From NCBI RefSeq assembly GCF_010993735.1, contig NZ_WQNI01000013.1, positions 186,001 through 250,000 on the forward strand: a stretch of DNA of 64,000 nucleotides, in the 5' to 3' direction. The first letter of the stretch is position 1. The number at the start of each line of letters is the position of its first letter. This document shows positions 18,992 to 29,917 of the stretch, piece after piece. The position numbers and the translations under genes are program-made. The notes under the pieces are model-generated. The model was not told the origin of the DNA. It did no database searches and worked only from the letters and a program-made list of their open reading frames with translations. Origin of the DNA: Chelativorans alearensis. GTDB lineage: Bacteria; Pseudomonadota; Alphaproteobacteria; Rhizobiales; Rhizobiaceae.

Positions 18992-19842
18992 GTGCGCGCT
19001 CCCGTGTAGGGCGTGTCGTCGAGGGCGAAGTCGGAGACGGTGGGCAGACGGTCGCCGACGGCATTCTCCGGCAGGGCGGAAAGAAGCGCTCGCGTATAGG
19101 CGCTCTTCGGCGCCTCGAAGAGGGAGAGCACGTCCGCCTCCTCCATCTTGCGTCCCATGTACTGGACGACGACCCTATCCGCCGTTTCGGCTACGACGCC
19201 CATATCATGGGTGATCAGGATCATGCCCATGCCGGTCTTGGCCTGCAGGTCCATGAGCAGGTCGAGGATCTGCTTCTGGATGGTGACGTCGAGTGCGGTG
19301 GTCGGCTCGTCGGCGATCAGAAGCTTCGGGCCGCAGGCGAGCGCGATGGCGATCATGACGCGCTGGCACTGACCGCCCGACATCTGGTGCGGAAAGGCGC
19401 CGAGGCGGTCTTCCGGTTCGGGGATGCCGACGGATTTCAGAAGCTCGATAGCACGGCGGTGGCGGGCCGCCCGGTCGAGATCGGTGTGCTGGCGCAGCGT
19501 CTCCTCGATCTGGAAGCCGACGGTGAAGCACGGATTGAGGCTGGCGATCGGCTCCTGGAAGATCATGGCGATATCCTTGCCGACGATGCGCCGCCGCTCG
19601 GCGGGCGAAAGGTTGAGGATATCGCGGCCCTGAAAGGCCATGCGGTCCGCCGTCACTGTGGCCGTCCAGGGCAGCAGCCCCATGACGGCGAGCATGGAGA
19701 CGGATTTTCCGGAGCCCGATTCGCCGACGACCGCCAGCACCTCGCCTTCCTCCACCGACAAGGAGATGCCGTCGACGGCGCGCAGCTTGCCGCCTGCGGT
19801 GTCGAACTCGACAGTGAGGTTTTCGATCTCGAGCAGGGACAT
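18988..19842 (-). CDS. dppD: Dipeptide ABC transporter ATP-binding protein DppD
   Basis: First ATPase, 284 residues beginning [13 protein letters not shown]. Walker A is GESGSGKS, the Q-loop is [11 protein letters not shown], the signature reads [12 protein letters not shown] (Cys after the Gln where Arg is usual, seen in some members) and Walker B ends DEPTTALDV. The same reading frame is open further upstream to 20541, but that part is a shadow of dppC; ATG 19842 sits two bases after the dppC stop and starts the conserved domain. Confidence 0.92.
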   Translation of the reverse strand: MSLLEIENLTVEFDTAGGKLRAVDGISLSVEEGEVLAVVGESGSGKSVSMLAVMGLLPWTATVTADRMAFQGRDILNLSPAERRRIVGKDIAMIFQEPIASLNPCFTVGFQIEETLRQHTDLDRAARHRRAIELLKSVGIPEPEDRLGAFPHQMSGGQCQRVMIAIALACGPKLLIADEPTTALDVTIQKQILDLLMDLQAKTGMGMILITHDMGVVAETADRVVVQYMGRKMEEADVLSLFEAPKSAYTRALLSALPENAVGDRLPTVSDFALDDTPYTGART

Positions 19843-19844
19843 CG

Positions 19845-20780
19845 TCACGACCTCTTCAGTTTCGGATCGAGCGCGTCGCGCAGGCCGTCGCCCATCAGGT
19901 TGATGGCAAGCACGGTGACGAGGATGGCGATGCCGGGGAAGGTGACCACCCACCAGGCGCGCAGGATGAACTCGCGCGCCTCGGCCAGCATGGTGCCCCA
20001 CTCCGGCGTCGGCGGCTGCGCACCCATGCCGAGGAAGCCGAGTGCCGCTGCGTCGAGTATGGCGGTGGAGAAGGAAAGCGCGGCCTGGACGATGAGCGGT
20101 GCGGTGCAGTTGGGCAGGATGGTCTTGAACATCAGCCGGATGTTGCCGGCGCCGGCGACGCGCGCCGCCGTCACATAGTCCCTGCCCTTCTCCGCCATCA
20201 CCGCGGCGCGGGTAAGCCGCACGTAATGCGGCTGCTGCACCAGGGCGATGGCGATCATCGCATTGGCGAGCCCCGGCCCCAGGATGGCGACGAGCACCAG
20301 CGCAAGGAGCAGCGACGGGAAGGCCAGGATGATATCCATCATGCGCATGACCACCGTGTCGACCGCGCCGCGGAAATAGCCGGCCATCAGGCCGACGAAG
20401 ATGCCTACGGTGACGGCGAGGGAGACGACGACGACACCGATGAAAAGCGAGAAGCGCGCGCCGTAGATGAGGCGCGAGAGGATGTCGCGTCCGACCGCGT
20501 CCGTGCCGAGCACGAACTCCCAGCGCCCGCCGTCCTCCCAAACCGGCGGCAGGAGGAAGGCGCCGCGATTCTGAATGCTGGGGCCGTGCGGGGCAATGAG
20601 GGGCGCCAGGACGGCGATGGCGACGATGATGACGAAGACAACCAGGCCGATGACGGCGCCCCGGTTCTGGCGGAAATAATACCAGAACTCGGCGAGTCGC
20701 GCGCGCCGGCCTGCAGCGATAAAGGTGCCGTCTTCAAGGCCGATGGCCGCGTTTGGGTCTTTTGTGTTCGTGCTGGCCAT
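19845..20780 (-). CDS. dppC: Dipeptide ABC transporter permease DppC
   Basis: Inner-membrane permease of 311 residues with about six membrane segments. The N-terminal cytoplasmic tail (residues 1-40) is followed by TM1 GLVVFVIIVAIAVLAPLIA. The conserved FVLGTDAVGRDILSRLIYGAR block comes after a short periplasmic loop, unlike the enlarged loop of oppC. The EAA loop reads VTAARVAGAGNIRLMFKTILPN and the end GDGLRDALDPKLKR. It lies between dppB and dppD with gaps of three and two bases. Confidence 0.93.
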   Translation of the reverse strand: MASTNTKDPNAAIGLEDGTFIAAGRRARLAEFWYYFRQNRGAVIGLVVFVIIVAIAVLAPLIAPHGPSIQNRGAFLLPPVWEDGGRWEFVLGTDAVGRDILSRLIYGARFSLFIGVVVVSLAVTVGIFVGLMAGYFRGAVDTVVMRMMDIILAFPSLLLALVLVAILGPGLANAMIAIALVQQPHYVRLTRAAVMAEKGRDYVTAARVAGAGNIRLMFKTILPNCTAPLIVQAALSFSTAILDAAALGFLGMGAQPPTPEWGTMLAEAREFILRAWWVVTFPGIAILVTVLAINLMGDGLRDALDPKLKRS

Positions 20781-20783
20781 GGC

Positions 20784-21788
20784 TCAGTGCCTGATCCTGG
20801 GATTCACCAGACCGTAGAGCATGTCGACGATCAGGTTGACGATCATGATGATGCCGGCGATCAAAAGCAGCCCGCCCTGCACCACCGCGTAGTCGCGCTT
20901 GAACACGCTATCGACCATCCACTTGCCTATGCCCGGCCAGGAGAAGATGGTCTCGGTGAGGATGGCGCCGGCCAAAAGCACGCCGACCTGCAGGCCGATG
21001 GTGGTGATGACCGGGATGAGCGCGTTGCGCAGCGCGTGAAGGCCGATGACGCGGCGCGGCGGCAGGCCCTTGGCGCGGGCCGTGCGCACATAGTCCTCGC
21101 CCAGCACCTCGAGCATCGCCGAGCGCGTCTGCCGGGCGATCACGGCGAGCGGGATGGTGGCAAGCACGACCGTCGGCAGGACGAGATGTGAGACGGCGGA
21201 CTTGAAGGCGCCTTCCTGGCCCGACAGCAGGCTGTCGATAAGCATGAAGCCGGTCACCGGCGGGAAATAGTAGAGCAGCGAGATGCGGCCGGACACCGGT
21301 GTCCATTGCAGAATGCCGGAGAACAGGATGATGAGGAGCAGGCCCCACCAGAAGATGGGCATGGAATAGCCGACCAGAGCCGAACCCATGACGGACTGAT
21401 CGAGCCACGAGCCGCGCCTTACCGCCGCCAGCACGCCCACCGGCACGCCGATGAGGACGGCGAGCATGATGGCGCAGAACGACAGCTCCAGCGTCGCCGG
21501 GAAGAGGGTGAGGAACTCCTGGAGCACTGGCCGCTTGGTGACGATGGAGGTGCCGAAATCACCTTGCAGCAGGTCGAGCAGGTAGTTGAAATACTGCACG
21601 ACCAAGGGCTTGTCGAAGCCCATCGCGGACTGGAGCTGCTGGTAGCGCTCCTCGGTCATGCCGCGCTCGCCGGCGAGCAGCGTGATGGGATCGCCGGGCA
21701 GCAGGCGAATGAAGGAGAAGGCGATGATGGAGACCCCGATGAAGGTCGGGATCAGCAGCGCCACCCGTGAAAACAGAAAGCGGAACAT
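20784..21788 (-). CDS. dppB: Dipeptide ABC transporter permease DppB
   Basis: Permease of 334 residues. The N-terminus FLFSRVALLIPTFIGVSII and PGDPI are typical, followed by LLAGERGMTEERY and an EAA loop TARAKGLPPRRVIGLHALRN. The C-terminal LIVDMLYGLVNPRIRH matches DppB. It is separated from dppA by 62 bp containing a perfect hairpin and is followed after three bases by dppC. Confidence 0.93.
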   Translation of the reverse strand: MFRFLFSRVALLIPTFIGVSIIAFSFIRLLPGDPITLLAGERGMTEERYQQLQSAMGFDKPLVVQYFNYLLDLLQGDFGTSIVTKRPVLQEFLTLFPATLELSFCAIMLAVLIGVPVGVLAAVRRGSWLDQSVMGSALVGYSMPIFWWGLLLIILFSGILQWTPVSGRISLLYYFPPVTGFMLIDSLLSGQEGAFKSAVSHLVLPTVVLATIPLAVIARQTRSAMLEVLGEDYVRTARAKGLPPRRVIGLHALRNALIPVITTIGLQVGVLLAGAILTETIFSWPGIGKWMVDSVFKRDYAVVQGGLLLIAGIIMIVNLIVDMLYGLVNPRIRH

Positions 21789-21800
21789 GAAACAGTAAAC

Positions 21801-21828
21801 ACCGGCGGCAGCTCATGCTGCCGCCGGT
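21801..21828 (-). other. Perfect 12-bp intercistronic hairpin after dppA
   Basis: ACCGGCGGCAGC (21801-21812) and GCTGCCGCCGGT (21817-21828) form a perfect stem with a TCAT loop, 22 bases after the dppA stop in the minus direction and 12 bases before dppB. No T-run follows. Position and strength match the hairpin after oppA, suggesting the same role in keeping binding-protein mRNA more abundant than permease mRNA. Confidence 0.75.
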
Positions 21829-21850
21829 TCCCAATCATCGTGAGATCTGT

Positions 21851-23446
21851 CTATTCGGCGATGTCGACGCCTTCGAAGGCGTGACCGCCGAGCGGGTCCA
21901 TCTTGTAGCCGGTCACTTCCTTGCGCATGGGCATGTGGACGACCGAATGGGCGATTGTGGCCCACGGGGCCTCGCGCTTGAAGACGACCTGGGCCTCCTC
22001 GTAGAGCTTGGCACGTTCCTCCTGCGAGCTCAGCGTCTTGGCCCTCTGGATCAGATCGTTGAACTCGTCGTTGCACCATTGTGCGCGGTTGGCACCGCCA
22101 ACAGCATCGCAGCCGAGCAGAACGGCGAGGAAATTGTCCGGATCGCCGTTATCGCCCGTCCAGCCGAGAAGCACGGCGCCGTCGCGATCGACTGCCTTGG
22201 AACGTTCGAGATACTCGCCCCACTCGTAGGAGACGATCTCGACATCTACGCCCACCTGGGAGAAGTCCTCCTGGATGAGCTCGGCCATGCGACGGGCGTT
22301 CGGGTTGTACGGGCGCTGCACGGGCATGGCCCAGACTTTCATGGAAAGATCACTCACGCCGGCTTCCTCAAGCATCTGCTTGGCGGCTTCCGGATCGTAC
22401 GGATCGTCCTCGATCGCCTCATTGTAGGACCACATGGTCGGCGGGATGGGGTTCTTGGCCGCCTGGCCGGCGCCCTGGAACACGGCGTCGAGGATGGCTT
22501 CCTTGTTGATCGCCATGTTAAGCGCCTTGCGCACCTCGGGCTTGTCGAACGGCTCCTGCTGGGTGTTGTAGGCCAGATAGCCCACATTCAGGCCTTCCTG
22601 CTCGTCAACTTTGAGCGCCTCATTGGATTTCAGGCTCTCGATGTCGGCGGGATTCGGATAGGGCATGATGTGGCATTCGCCGGCGATCAGCTTTTGCTGG
22701 CGAACCGAATTCTCCGTCGTGATGGCGAAAACCAGATCGTCGATCGGCTGCTTGCCTGCCCAGTAGTCCGGATGCGCCTTATAGCGGATCACAGCATCCG
22801 GCTGATAGGCGACGAACTGGAACGGCCCGGTGCCGACCGGCTTCTGGTTCAGATCGGACAGACTGCCGCTCTCGGCCAACTGGTCGGCGTATTCCTTGGA
22901 CAGGATGGAAGCAAAATCCATCGCCAGGTTGGCGATCATCGGTGCTTCAGGCCGGTTCAGCACGAATTTGACCGTCAGATCGTCGACCTTCTCAATGGAC
23001 TTGAGGAGGTCGGGCATCGACATGCCGTTGAAATACTCCCAGGATGCGCCTTCGACATAGGCGTGGAAGGGGTTGTCCTCCTTGAGCTGACGCTCGAAGG
23101 AGAACAGCACGTCATCGGCGTTGAAATCGCGGGTCGGCGTGAAGAAGTCCGTCGTGTGGAACTTGACGCCCTCGCGCAGGTGGAAGGTGATCTCCAGTCC
23201 ATCGTCGGAGATCTCCCAGCTTTCGGCGAGGCCGGGCACGGTATTGGTGGTTCCGGGTTCGAACTGGACCAGGCGATTGTAGACTGTCTTCGACGAGGCA
23301 TCGAAGGTGGTGCCGGCGGTGTAAAGGGCCGGATCGAAGCCCTCGGGGCTGCCCTCCGAGCAATAGACGAGCGTCTTGGCGCCCGCCGCGCCGCTCAGCA
23401 TCGTGGCAGCCAGCAGCGCGGCCGCGAATGTCAGTTTCGTTTTCAT
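21851..23446 (-). CDS. dppA: Dipeptide ABC transporter substrate-binding protein DppA
   Basis: Periplasmic receptor of 531 residues. The signal peptide MKTKLTFAAALLAATMLSGAAGA is followed by KTLVYCSEGSPEGFDPALYT, close to DppA/heme-dipeptide-binding proteins, with FHTTDFFTPTRDFNADDVLFSF and a Cys pair region around ECHIMPYPNP and LLGCDAVGGANRAQWCN typical of DppA. The frame is open to 23872, but ATG 23446 has a GAGGGAGA ribosome-binding site and starts the signal peptide. First gene of dppA-B-C-D-F. A 16-bp GTGAA/TTCAC palindrome lies 115 bp upstream. Confidence 0.94.
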   Translation of the reverse strand: MKTKLTFAAALLAATMLSGAAGAKTLVYCSEGSPEGFDPALYTAGTTFDASSKTVYNRLVQFEPGTTNTVPGLAESWEISDDGLEITFHLREGVKFHTTDFFTPTRDFNADDVLFSFERQLKEDNPFHAYVEGASWEYFNGMSMPDLLKSIEKVDDLTVKFVLNRPEAPMIANLAMDFASILSKEYADQLAESGSLSDLNQKPVGTGPFQFVAYQPDAVIRYKAHPDYWAGKQPIDDLVFAITTENSVRQQKLIAGECHIMPYPNPADIESLKSNEALKVDEQEGLNVGYLAYNTQQEPFDKPEVRKALNMAINKEAILDAVFQGAGQAAKNPIPPTMWSYNEAIEDDPYDPEAAKQMLEEAGVSDLSMKVWAMPVQRPYNPNARRMAELIQEDFSQVGVDVEIVSYEWGEYLERSKAVDRDGAVLLGWTGDNGDPDNFLAVLLGCDAVGGANRAQWCNDEFNDLIQRAKTLSSQEERAKLYEEAQVVFKREAPWATIAHSVVHMPMRKEVTGYKMDPLGGHAFEGVDIAE

Positions 23447-23559
23447 GGGATTCTCCCTCTTGTTATATCGAGCCCTTCCCACAGGCTCTTGGAAGCCGCA
23501 TATAAGCAAAGTTCTCTTGGGGAGGAAACTCCTCTCGGAGTAATAAAATTTCGCATTTC

Positions 23560-23575
23560 GTGAATTTTGTTTCAC
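23560..23575. promoter_or_regulatory. GTGAA-N6-TTCAC palindrome upstream of dppA
   Basis: GTGAATTTTGTTTCAC has perfect 5-bp arms around a 6-bp A/T core and lies in the A/T-rich space between dppA (minus) and the DUF924 gene (plus). It resembles TGAAA-N-TTTCA operators of RpiR/LacI-type regulators and the palindrome at 45555-45569. Confidence 0.3.
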
Positions 23576-23681
23576 AAGGCATTCGAATGATGGACTTGGC
23601 CGCACGGCCGCCGGCACGTTGAGAGAATGGGGGTGGCGAAGCCTCGGCAAGGTGGCGGCAAGCGGAAGTGAGGAGGTATTT

Positions 23682-24233
23682 ATGGCCGGTGACTGGATCG
23701 ACAGCGTTCTCTCCTTCTGGTTCGAGGAGATCGCGACGGAGGACTGGTTCAAAGGCAACGGCAAGCTGGACGAGACCATCCGCCAGCGCTTCGGCGCGCT
23801 GCACGAGCGGCTGAGCGCCGTAGCGCCGAAGGAGGCGGCCGAGGATGCCCGGGCGGCGCTCGCCGCCATCATTCTGTTCGATCAGTTTCCGCGCAACATG
23901 TTCCGCGGCACCGCCAAGGCTTTCTCGACCGACGACCTTGCCATCCGGATTGCGCGCGAGGCGGTCGAGAAGCGGCTGGACGAAGGGCTGTCCAATGAGC
24001 AGCGGCAGTTCCTATACATGCCGTTCCAGCACTCGGAGGTCCTGGCGGACCAGGAGCATGCGGTGATGCTGTTCAAGGCGCTGGGCGACGAGGAGGCGCT
24101 GCGCTACGCCGTCGAGCACCGGGACATCATAGAGCGCTTCGGCCGCTTTCCACACCGCAACCGCGCGCTGGGCCGCGTCAGCACACACGACGAGGAAGCC
24201 TTTCTGGAGGGGCACAAGGGCTTCGGGCAGTAA
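23682..24233 (+). CDS. DUF924 family protein
   Basis: A soluble all-helical protein of 183 residues of the DUF924 family (function unknown, widespread in proteobacteria). Recognisable family signatures are VLSFWFEE near the N-terminus, the central ILFDQFPRNMFRGTAKAFSTD, YMPFQHSEVLADQE, and the C-terminal RFGRFPHRNRALGRVST with EEAFL. ATG 23682 follows a near-perfect AGGAGG at seven-base spacing. It is divergent from dppA and stands alone upstream of the acyl-CoA ligase. Confidence 0.9.
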   Translation: MAGDWIDSVLSFWFEEIATEDWFKGNGKLDETIRQRFGALHERLSAVAPKEAAEDARAALAAIILFDQFPRNMFRGTAKAFSTDDLAIRIAREAVEKRLDEGLSNEQRQFLYMPFQHSEVLADQEHAVMLFKALGDEEALRYAVEHRDIIERFGRFPHRNRALGRVSTHDEEAFLEGHKGFGQ

Positions 24234-24391
24234 CTGCAGCATCGGGCTTGCCGGTGCGGGACGCGCCACAATAAGGTGGCGGCATCGGGGAGGAGCGCCG
24301 CCGGAATGCGCAAACCCAGTAGCGGAACGGGCGACGACCGGATATTAACGTTGACGTGAAGGTAAACGGGAATTTCCAAAGGGAGGGAAAT

Positions 24392-26431
24392 TTGGCCAAG
24401 ACCACAACCACGAGCAAGACGGGCGGCGAGAAGAAAACAACAACCCGCGCCAGAAAAACGCCGGCCGCCGCGAGCGGCAACGCGCAGCAGAAGGCAGCGC
24501 CCAAGCGCTCGTCCACCCGCTCCGCAGCGGAGAAAAAGCAGGCGCCCAAGACCGCCGCAAAAACCGCCGATACCAGCAAGAAGAGCGCGAAAGCAGCCAC
24601 ATCAACGGCAGCAAACGCAAAAACCGCGGATAAGGCCAAGCCCGCCTCCACTCGCTCCGCAGCGTCGAAAGCGGCTGCCTCGAAAGGCTCGGGCACAAGC
24701 GCCGCGCCCGCGAAGACTGCCGGCGCCAGAACGACGGCCCGCAAGCCTGCCGCGCGCACTGCCAAGGCTGCGCAGAAGCCGTGGCTGAAGAGCTACCCCA
24801 AGGAAATCCCGAGCGAGATCGGGGATTTCGAACACAACTCCCTCGGCGATATGATCGTAGCCTCCTGTCGCTCCTTCGCCGAGCGGCCGGCCTTCACCTG
24901 CATGGACAAGACGCTCACCTTCGCCGAATTGGAGAAGGCGTCGCGGGACTTTGCCGCCTACCTGCAATCGAAAGGGCTGAAGAAGGGCGCGCGCGTGGCC
25001 ATCATGATGCCCAACGTGCTGCAATATCCGGTGGTGATGCTGGCGGCGCTGAGGGCGGGATTTGTGGTCGTCAACGTCAACCCCCTCTACACGCCCCGCG
25101 AGCTGGAACATCAGCTCAAGGATGCGGGCGCGGAAGCCATCGTCATTCTGGAGAACTTCGCCAAGACGCTGCAGGCGGCGATCGGCAAGACCGAGGTCAA
25201 GCACGTGGTGGTTGCCACCATGGGCGACATGATGGGGCTGAAAGGCCACATCGTGAACTTCGTCGTGCGCCGGGTGAAGAAGCTTGTACCGGCGTGGGAG
25301 CTGCCCGGCCACGTGCCCTTCAAAACCGCCATGAAGGACGGCGCGGAACGGCGCTTCGAGCCCGCCGATGTCGGCATCGATGACATCGCCTTCCTGCAGT
25401 ACACGGGCGGCACGACGGGTGTTGCAAAGGGGGCGATGCTGCTCCACCGCAACGTGCTCGCCAACGTAATGCAGAACGAAATCTGGCTGGAAACGGCTTA
25501 CCTGAAGCGGGCCCGGCCCGAGCATGCGGTCTATATCTGCGCGTTGCCGCTCTACCATATCTATGCGCTGACGGTGAACGCGCTGATGGGCCTGAAGCTG
25601 GGGGCGCAGAACGTCCTGATCACCAACCCGCGCGACATTCCTGCATTCGTAAAGGAGTTGGCGAAGTACGACTTCACCGTGTTCCCCGGCCTCAACACGC
25701 TTTTCAACGCGCTGCTCCACAACGATGACTTCCACAAACTCGACTTCAAGAACCTGATCCTCACTTTCGGTGGCGGCATGGCCGTGCAGCGCTCCGTGGC
25801 GGAGCGCTGGAAAGCGCTGACGGGATGCATGATCTCAGAGGGTTACGGGCTTTCGGAGACCTCGCCGGTGGCCACGGCCAACCGCTTCGACGGCGACGAC
25901 TTCACCGGCACGATCGGCCTGCCCCTGCCGTCCACCGAAGTGGCCATCCGCGACGAAGACGGGAAGGACGTGAAAACGGGCAAAGTGGGGGAAGTGTGCA
26001 TCCGCGGACCGCAGGTGATGGGCGGCTACTGGAACCGGCCGGACGAGACCAAGAAGAGCATGACGAAGGATGGCTTCTTCAAGTCCGGCGATATGGGCGT
26101 GATGGACGAAGGCGGCTACATCAAGATCGTCGACCGCAAGAAGGACATGATCAACGTCTCGGGCTTCAACGTCTATCCGAACGAGATCGAGGATGTGGTG
26201 GCGCGGCACCCCGGCGTGCGGGAAGTGGCCGCGATCGGCGTGCCGGACGAGCACTCGGGCGAGGTGCCGAAGCTCTTCGTGGTGAGGAAGGACAGTACGC
26301 TCACCGAAGAGGACATCATCGACTTCTGCCGCAAGGAGCTGACCGGCTACAAGCGGCCGAAGCATGTGGAGTTCCGCAGCGAGCTGCCGAAATCCAATGT
26401 GGGTAAGATCCTGCGGCGGGAATTGCGGTAG
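24392..26431 (+). CDS. fadD: Long-chain acyl-CoA ligase FadD with Lys/Ala-rich N-terminal tail
   Basis: Activates fatty acids to acyl-CoA through an acyl-adenylate. The catalytic part starts near residue 130 (WLKSYPKEIPSEIGDFEHNSLGDM) and contains the AMP-binding P-loop QYTGGTTGVAKGAML, the EGYGLSETSPV motif, KSGDMGVMDEGGY and KKDMINVSGFNVYP: all features of FadD. Residues 1-128 are a disordered-looking tail made mostly of Lys, Arg, Ala, Thr and Ser with hardly any acidic residue, resembling histone H1 or PhaF tails. The frame opens with GTG 24356, but TTG 24392 follows GGGAGG at five-base spacing and is preferred. Normal FadD is about 560 residues; this one is about 679. Confidence 0.9.
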   Translation: MAKTTTTSKTGGEKKTTTRARKTPAAASGNAQQKAAPKRSSTRSAAEKKQAPKTAAKTADTSKKSAKAATSTAANAKTADKAKPASTRSAASKAAASKGSGTSAAPAKTAGARTTARKPAARTAKAAQKPWLKSYPKEIPSEIGDFEHNSLGDMIVASCRSFAERPAFTCMDKTLTFAELEKASRDFAAYLQSKGLKKGARVAIMMPNVLQYPVVMLAALRAGFVVVNVNPLYTPRELEHQLKDAGAEAIVILENFAKTLQAAIGKTEVKHVVVATMGDMMGLKGHIVNFVVRRVKKLVPAWELPGHVPFKTAMKDGAERRFEPADVGIDDIAFLQYTGGTTGVAKGAMLLHRNVLANVMQNEIWLETAYLKRARPEHAVYICALPLYHIYALTVNALMGLKLGAQNVLITNPRDIPAFVKELAKYDFTVFPGLNTLFNALLHNDDFHKLDFKNLILTFGGGMAVQRSVAERWKALTGCMISEGYGLSETSPVATANRFDGDDFTGTIGLPLPSTEVAIRDEDGKDVKTGKVGEVCIRGPQVMGGYWNRPDETKKSMTKDGFFKSGDMGVMDEGGYIKIVDRKKDMINVSGFNVYPNEIEDVVARHPGVREVAAIGVPDEHSGEVPKLFVVRKDSTLTEEDIIDFCRKELTGYKRPKHVEFRSELPKSNVGKILRRELR

Positions 26432-26464
26432 GGCGCCGGTCGTCAGGTACCTTCGGCGACACCT

Positions 26465-28093
<1,629 letters not shown>

Positions 28094-28244
28094 GTCGGTG
28101 CTTCTCCTTCCTCGGCGGGCGGACCTTAGGTTGCTGACAGAAAAATGTGAAGCGGTGAAGAAGGCGCATCTGTGGCGTAACCGCTTAGTCCAGGGTTGCG
28201 GCACATTGCCCATGGGGGTAGGCTCCGCCGCCGGAGAGGAAGCC

Positions 28245-29738
28245 ATGCCGACCAGAAACGACGCCGCCCTTTGGGCCGGGCTGTTCAAGATATCCCCTGA
28301 TTCGAGCCAGACATTGCAGGCGCAGATCCGCCAGGCGATCGTCTCGGCGATTCTCGACCGGCAGATCGCGCCTTCGATGCCGCTGCCGTCCTGCCGCATC
28401 CTGGCGGAGAAGCTGGGCGTGGCACGCGGCACGGTGGTGCTGGCGTTTCAGCAGCTCGTCGACCAGGGCTTTCTGATCGCCCGCGAGCGGCGCGGGCATT
28501 TCGTCAACCCGGAGGTGCTGGCCGCACCCCCGCGCCCGCCGCGCCAGACGGCGCGCGGGGTGGCGAGGATCGACTGGAAGGCGCGCCGCCAGGTGGTGGC
28601 GAGCGACATGCCCGAGGCGCCGAAGAACGACGACTGGATGCAGTCGTCCTACCCCTTCGTCTACGGCCAGTTCGACCCGACGCTCTTTCCCACCGCCGAG
28701 TGGCGCGAGTGCAACCGCATGGCGCTGGCGGTGCTCGAAATCCGCAACTGGGCGGCCGATATGGTCGACAGGGACGACCCGCTCCTGATCGAGCAGATCC
28801 AGGCGCGGCTGCTCCCCCGCCGCGGCATCTTCGCCAATCCGGACGAGATCATCATCACGCTGGGCGCGCAACACGCGCTTTACATGCTCTCCACGCTGCT
28901 CATGCGGCGCGGCGCGCGGGTGGCGATGGAGAACCCCGGCTTTGCCGACGCGCGCTCCATCTTCCGGCTTGCCGGCGCCGAGACGCTGCCCGTGCCGGTG
29001 GACGGCGAGGGGATGAAGGTGGGCGCGATTCCGCCCGAGGCGGATTTCGTCTTCGTCACGCCCAGCCACCACTGCCCCACCATGGTGCCGCTCAGCCGTG
29101 CGCGGCGCGAGACGCTCCTTGCCCAGGCGGAGGAGAACGATTGGGTCGTCATCGAGGACGACTACGACAGCCAGCTTGCCGAGGAGACGCCGCAGGAGGC
29201 GCTCAAGGGCCTCGACCATACCGGGCGCGTCATCTATGTCGGCTCCATGTCGAAGACGCTCGCGCCGGGCTTGCGGATAGGCTACATCGTCGCGCCGGCA
29301 GAGCTGGTGGCGGAACTGAGGGCCTTGCGCCGCTTCATGCTGCGTCACCCGCCGGCAAACAACCAGCGCGCGGTGGCGCTGTTCCTGTCGCTTGGCCACC
29401 ACGACGCGCTGGTGCGCCGGCTTTCCGCCGCCTTCGAGGAGCGGCGCAAGGAGCTTTTGACGGCGCTGCGCCTGCACATGCCCGACTGGCAGGCGGCCGA
29501 TGTGCCCGGCGGAATATCCATCTGGCTCAAGGGGCCGCCCGGCACCGACACGACGGCGCTGGCCCGGGCGGCAAAGGCGCGGGGCGTGCTCATCGAGCCG
29601 GGCGCGCGCTTCTTCGACGGGCCTGAGCGGCCCTCGCCCTACATGCGGCTCGGCATCTCCTCGATCGCGCTGCACCACATCGAACCAGGCATTCGCGAAT
29701 TGGCCGCGGCGGCGGCACGGCGCTCCGAGGCGGCGTAG
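28245..29738 (+). CDS. MocR-type (GntR/aminotransferase) transcriptional regulator
   Basis: A 497-residue fusion of an N-terminal GntR winged helix (about residues 15-85, with [25 protein letters not shown]) and a class I aminotransferase-like domain that binds PLP through the Lys of [14 protein letters not shown]. MocR regulators sense PLP or amino-compound aldimines and usually control a neighbouring operon of amine, taurine or vitamin B6 metabolism. The neighbours here are pgi (divergent) and the M81 operon (convergent), so the target is not obvious. ATG 28245 follows a GAGAGGA ribosome-binding site. Confidence 0.9.
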   Translation: MPTRNDAALWAGLFKISPDSSQTLQAQIRQAIVSAILDRQIAPSMPLPSCRILAEKLGVARGTVVLAFQQLVDQGFLIARERRGHFVNPEVLAAPPRPPRQTARGVARIDWKARRQVVASDMPEAPKNDDWMQSSYPFVYGQFDPTLFPTAEWRECNRMALAVLEIRNWAADMVDRDDPLLIEQIQARLLPRRGIFANPDEIIITLGAQHALYMLSTLLMRRGARVAMENPGFADARSIFRLAGAETLPVPVDGEGMKVGAIPPEADFVFVTPSHHCPTMVPLSRARRETLLAQAEENDWVVIEDDYDSQLAEETPQEALKGLDHTGRVIYVGSMSKTLAPGLRIGYIVAPAELVAELRALRRFMLRHPPANNQRAVALFLSLGHHDALVRRLSAAFEERRKELLTALRLHMPDWQAADVPGGISIWLKGPPGTDTTALARAAKARGVLIEPGARFFDGPERPSPYMRLGISSIALHHIEPGIRELAAAAARRSEAA

Positions 29739-29762
29739 GGAACGCCCTTCCCTTCGCTGACA

Positions 29763-29917
29763 GGGCTATCGTATGTGGATGGAGTCTTTGTTCGGCTTCG
29801 CCGGACCCCCACCCCTCACCCCTCCCCTCAAGGGGGAGGGGGACATCGACGTTTCAGAATTCCCCTCCCCCTTGAGGGGAGGGGCGAGGGGTGGGGGTTC
29901 CATCAAGGACTTAGAAT
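29763..29917. repeat. Long palindromic intergenic repeat, copy 2
   Basis: The arms 29803-29842 and 29861-29901 are nearly perfect reverse complements of each other and almost identical to copy 1 at 2387. The left flank, GGGCTATCGTATGTGGATGG followed by AGTC, is shared with copy 3; the right flank GGACTTAGAATCC is shared with copy 1. The stop codon of the adjacent M81 gene (29903-29905) and its last few codons lie in the right flank. Confidence 0.85.

Noticed and set aside
19370-19390. Cys in the DppD signature (SGGQCQR) as a loss-of-function change
   Set aside because: The position after the Gln varies in oligopeptide ATPases and all other ATPase motifs are intact.
21815-23563. 582-codon plus frame opposite dppA
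   Set aside because: dppA on minus has a signal peptide and family 5 motifs; the plus frame is a composition artefact.
28094-28432. N-terminal extension of pgi by 113 codons
   Set aside because: It overlaps the start of the divergent MocR gene; the residues are not isomerase-like and ATG 28093 gives the usual N-terminus.
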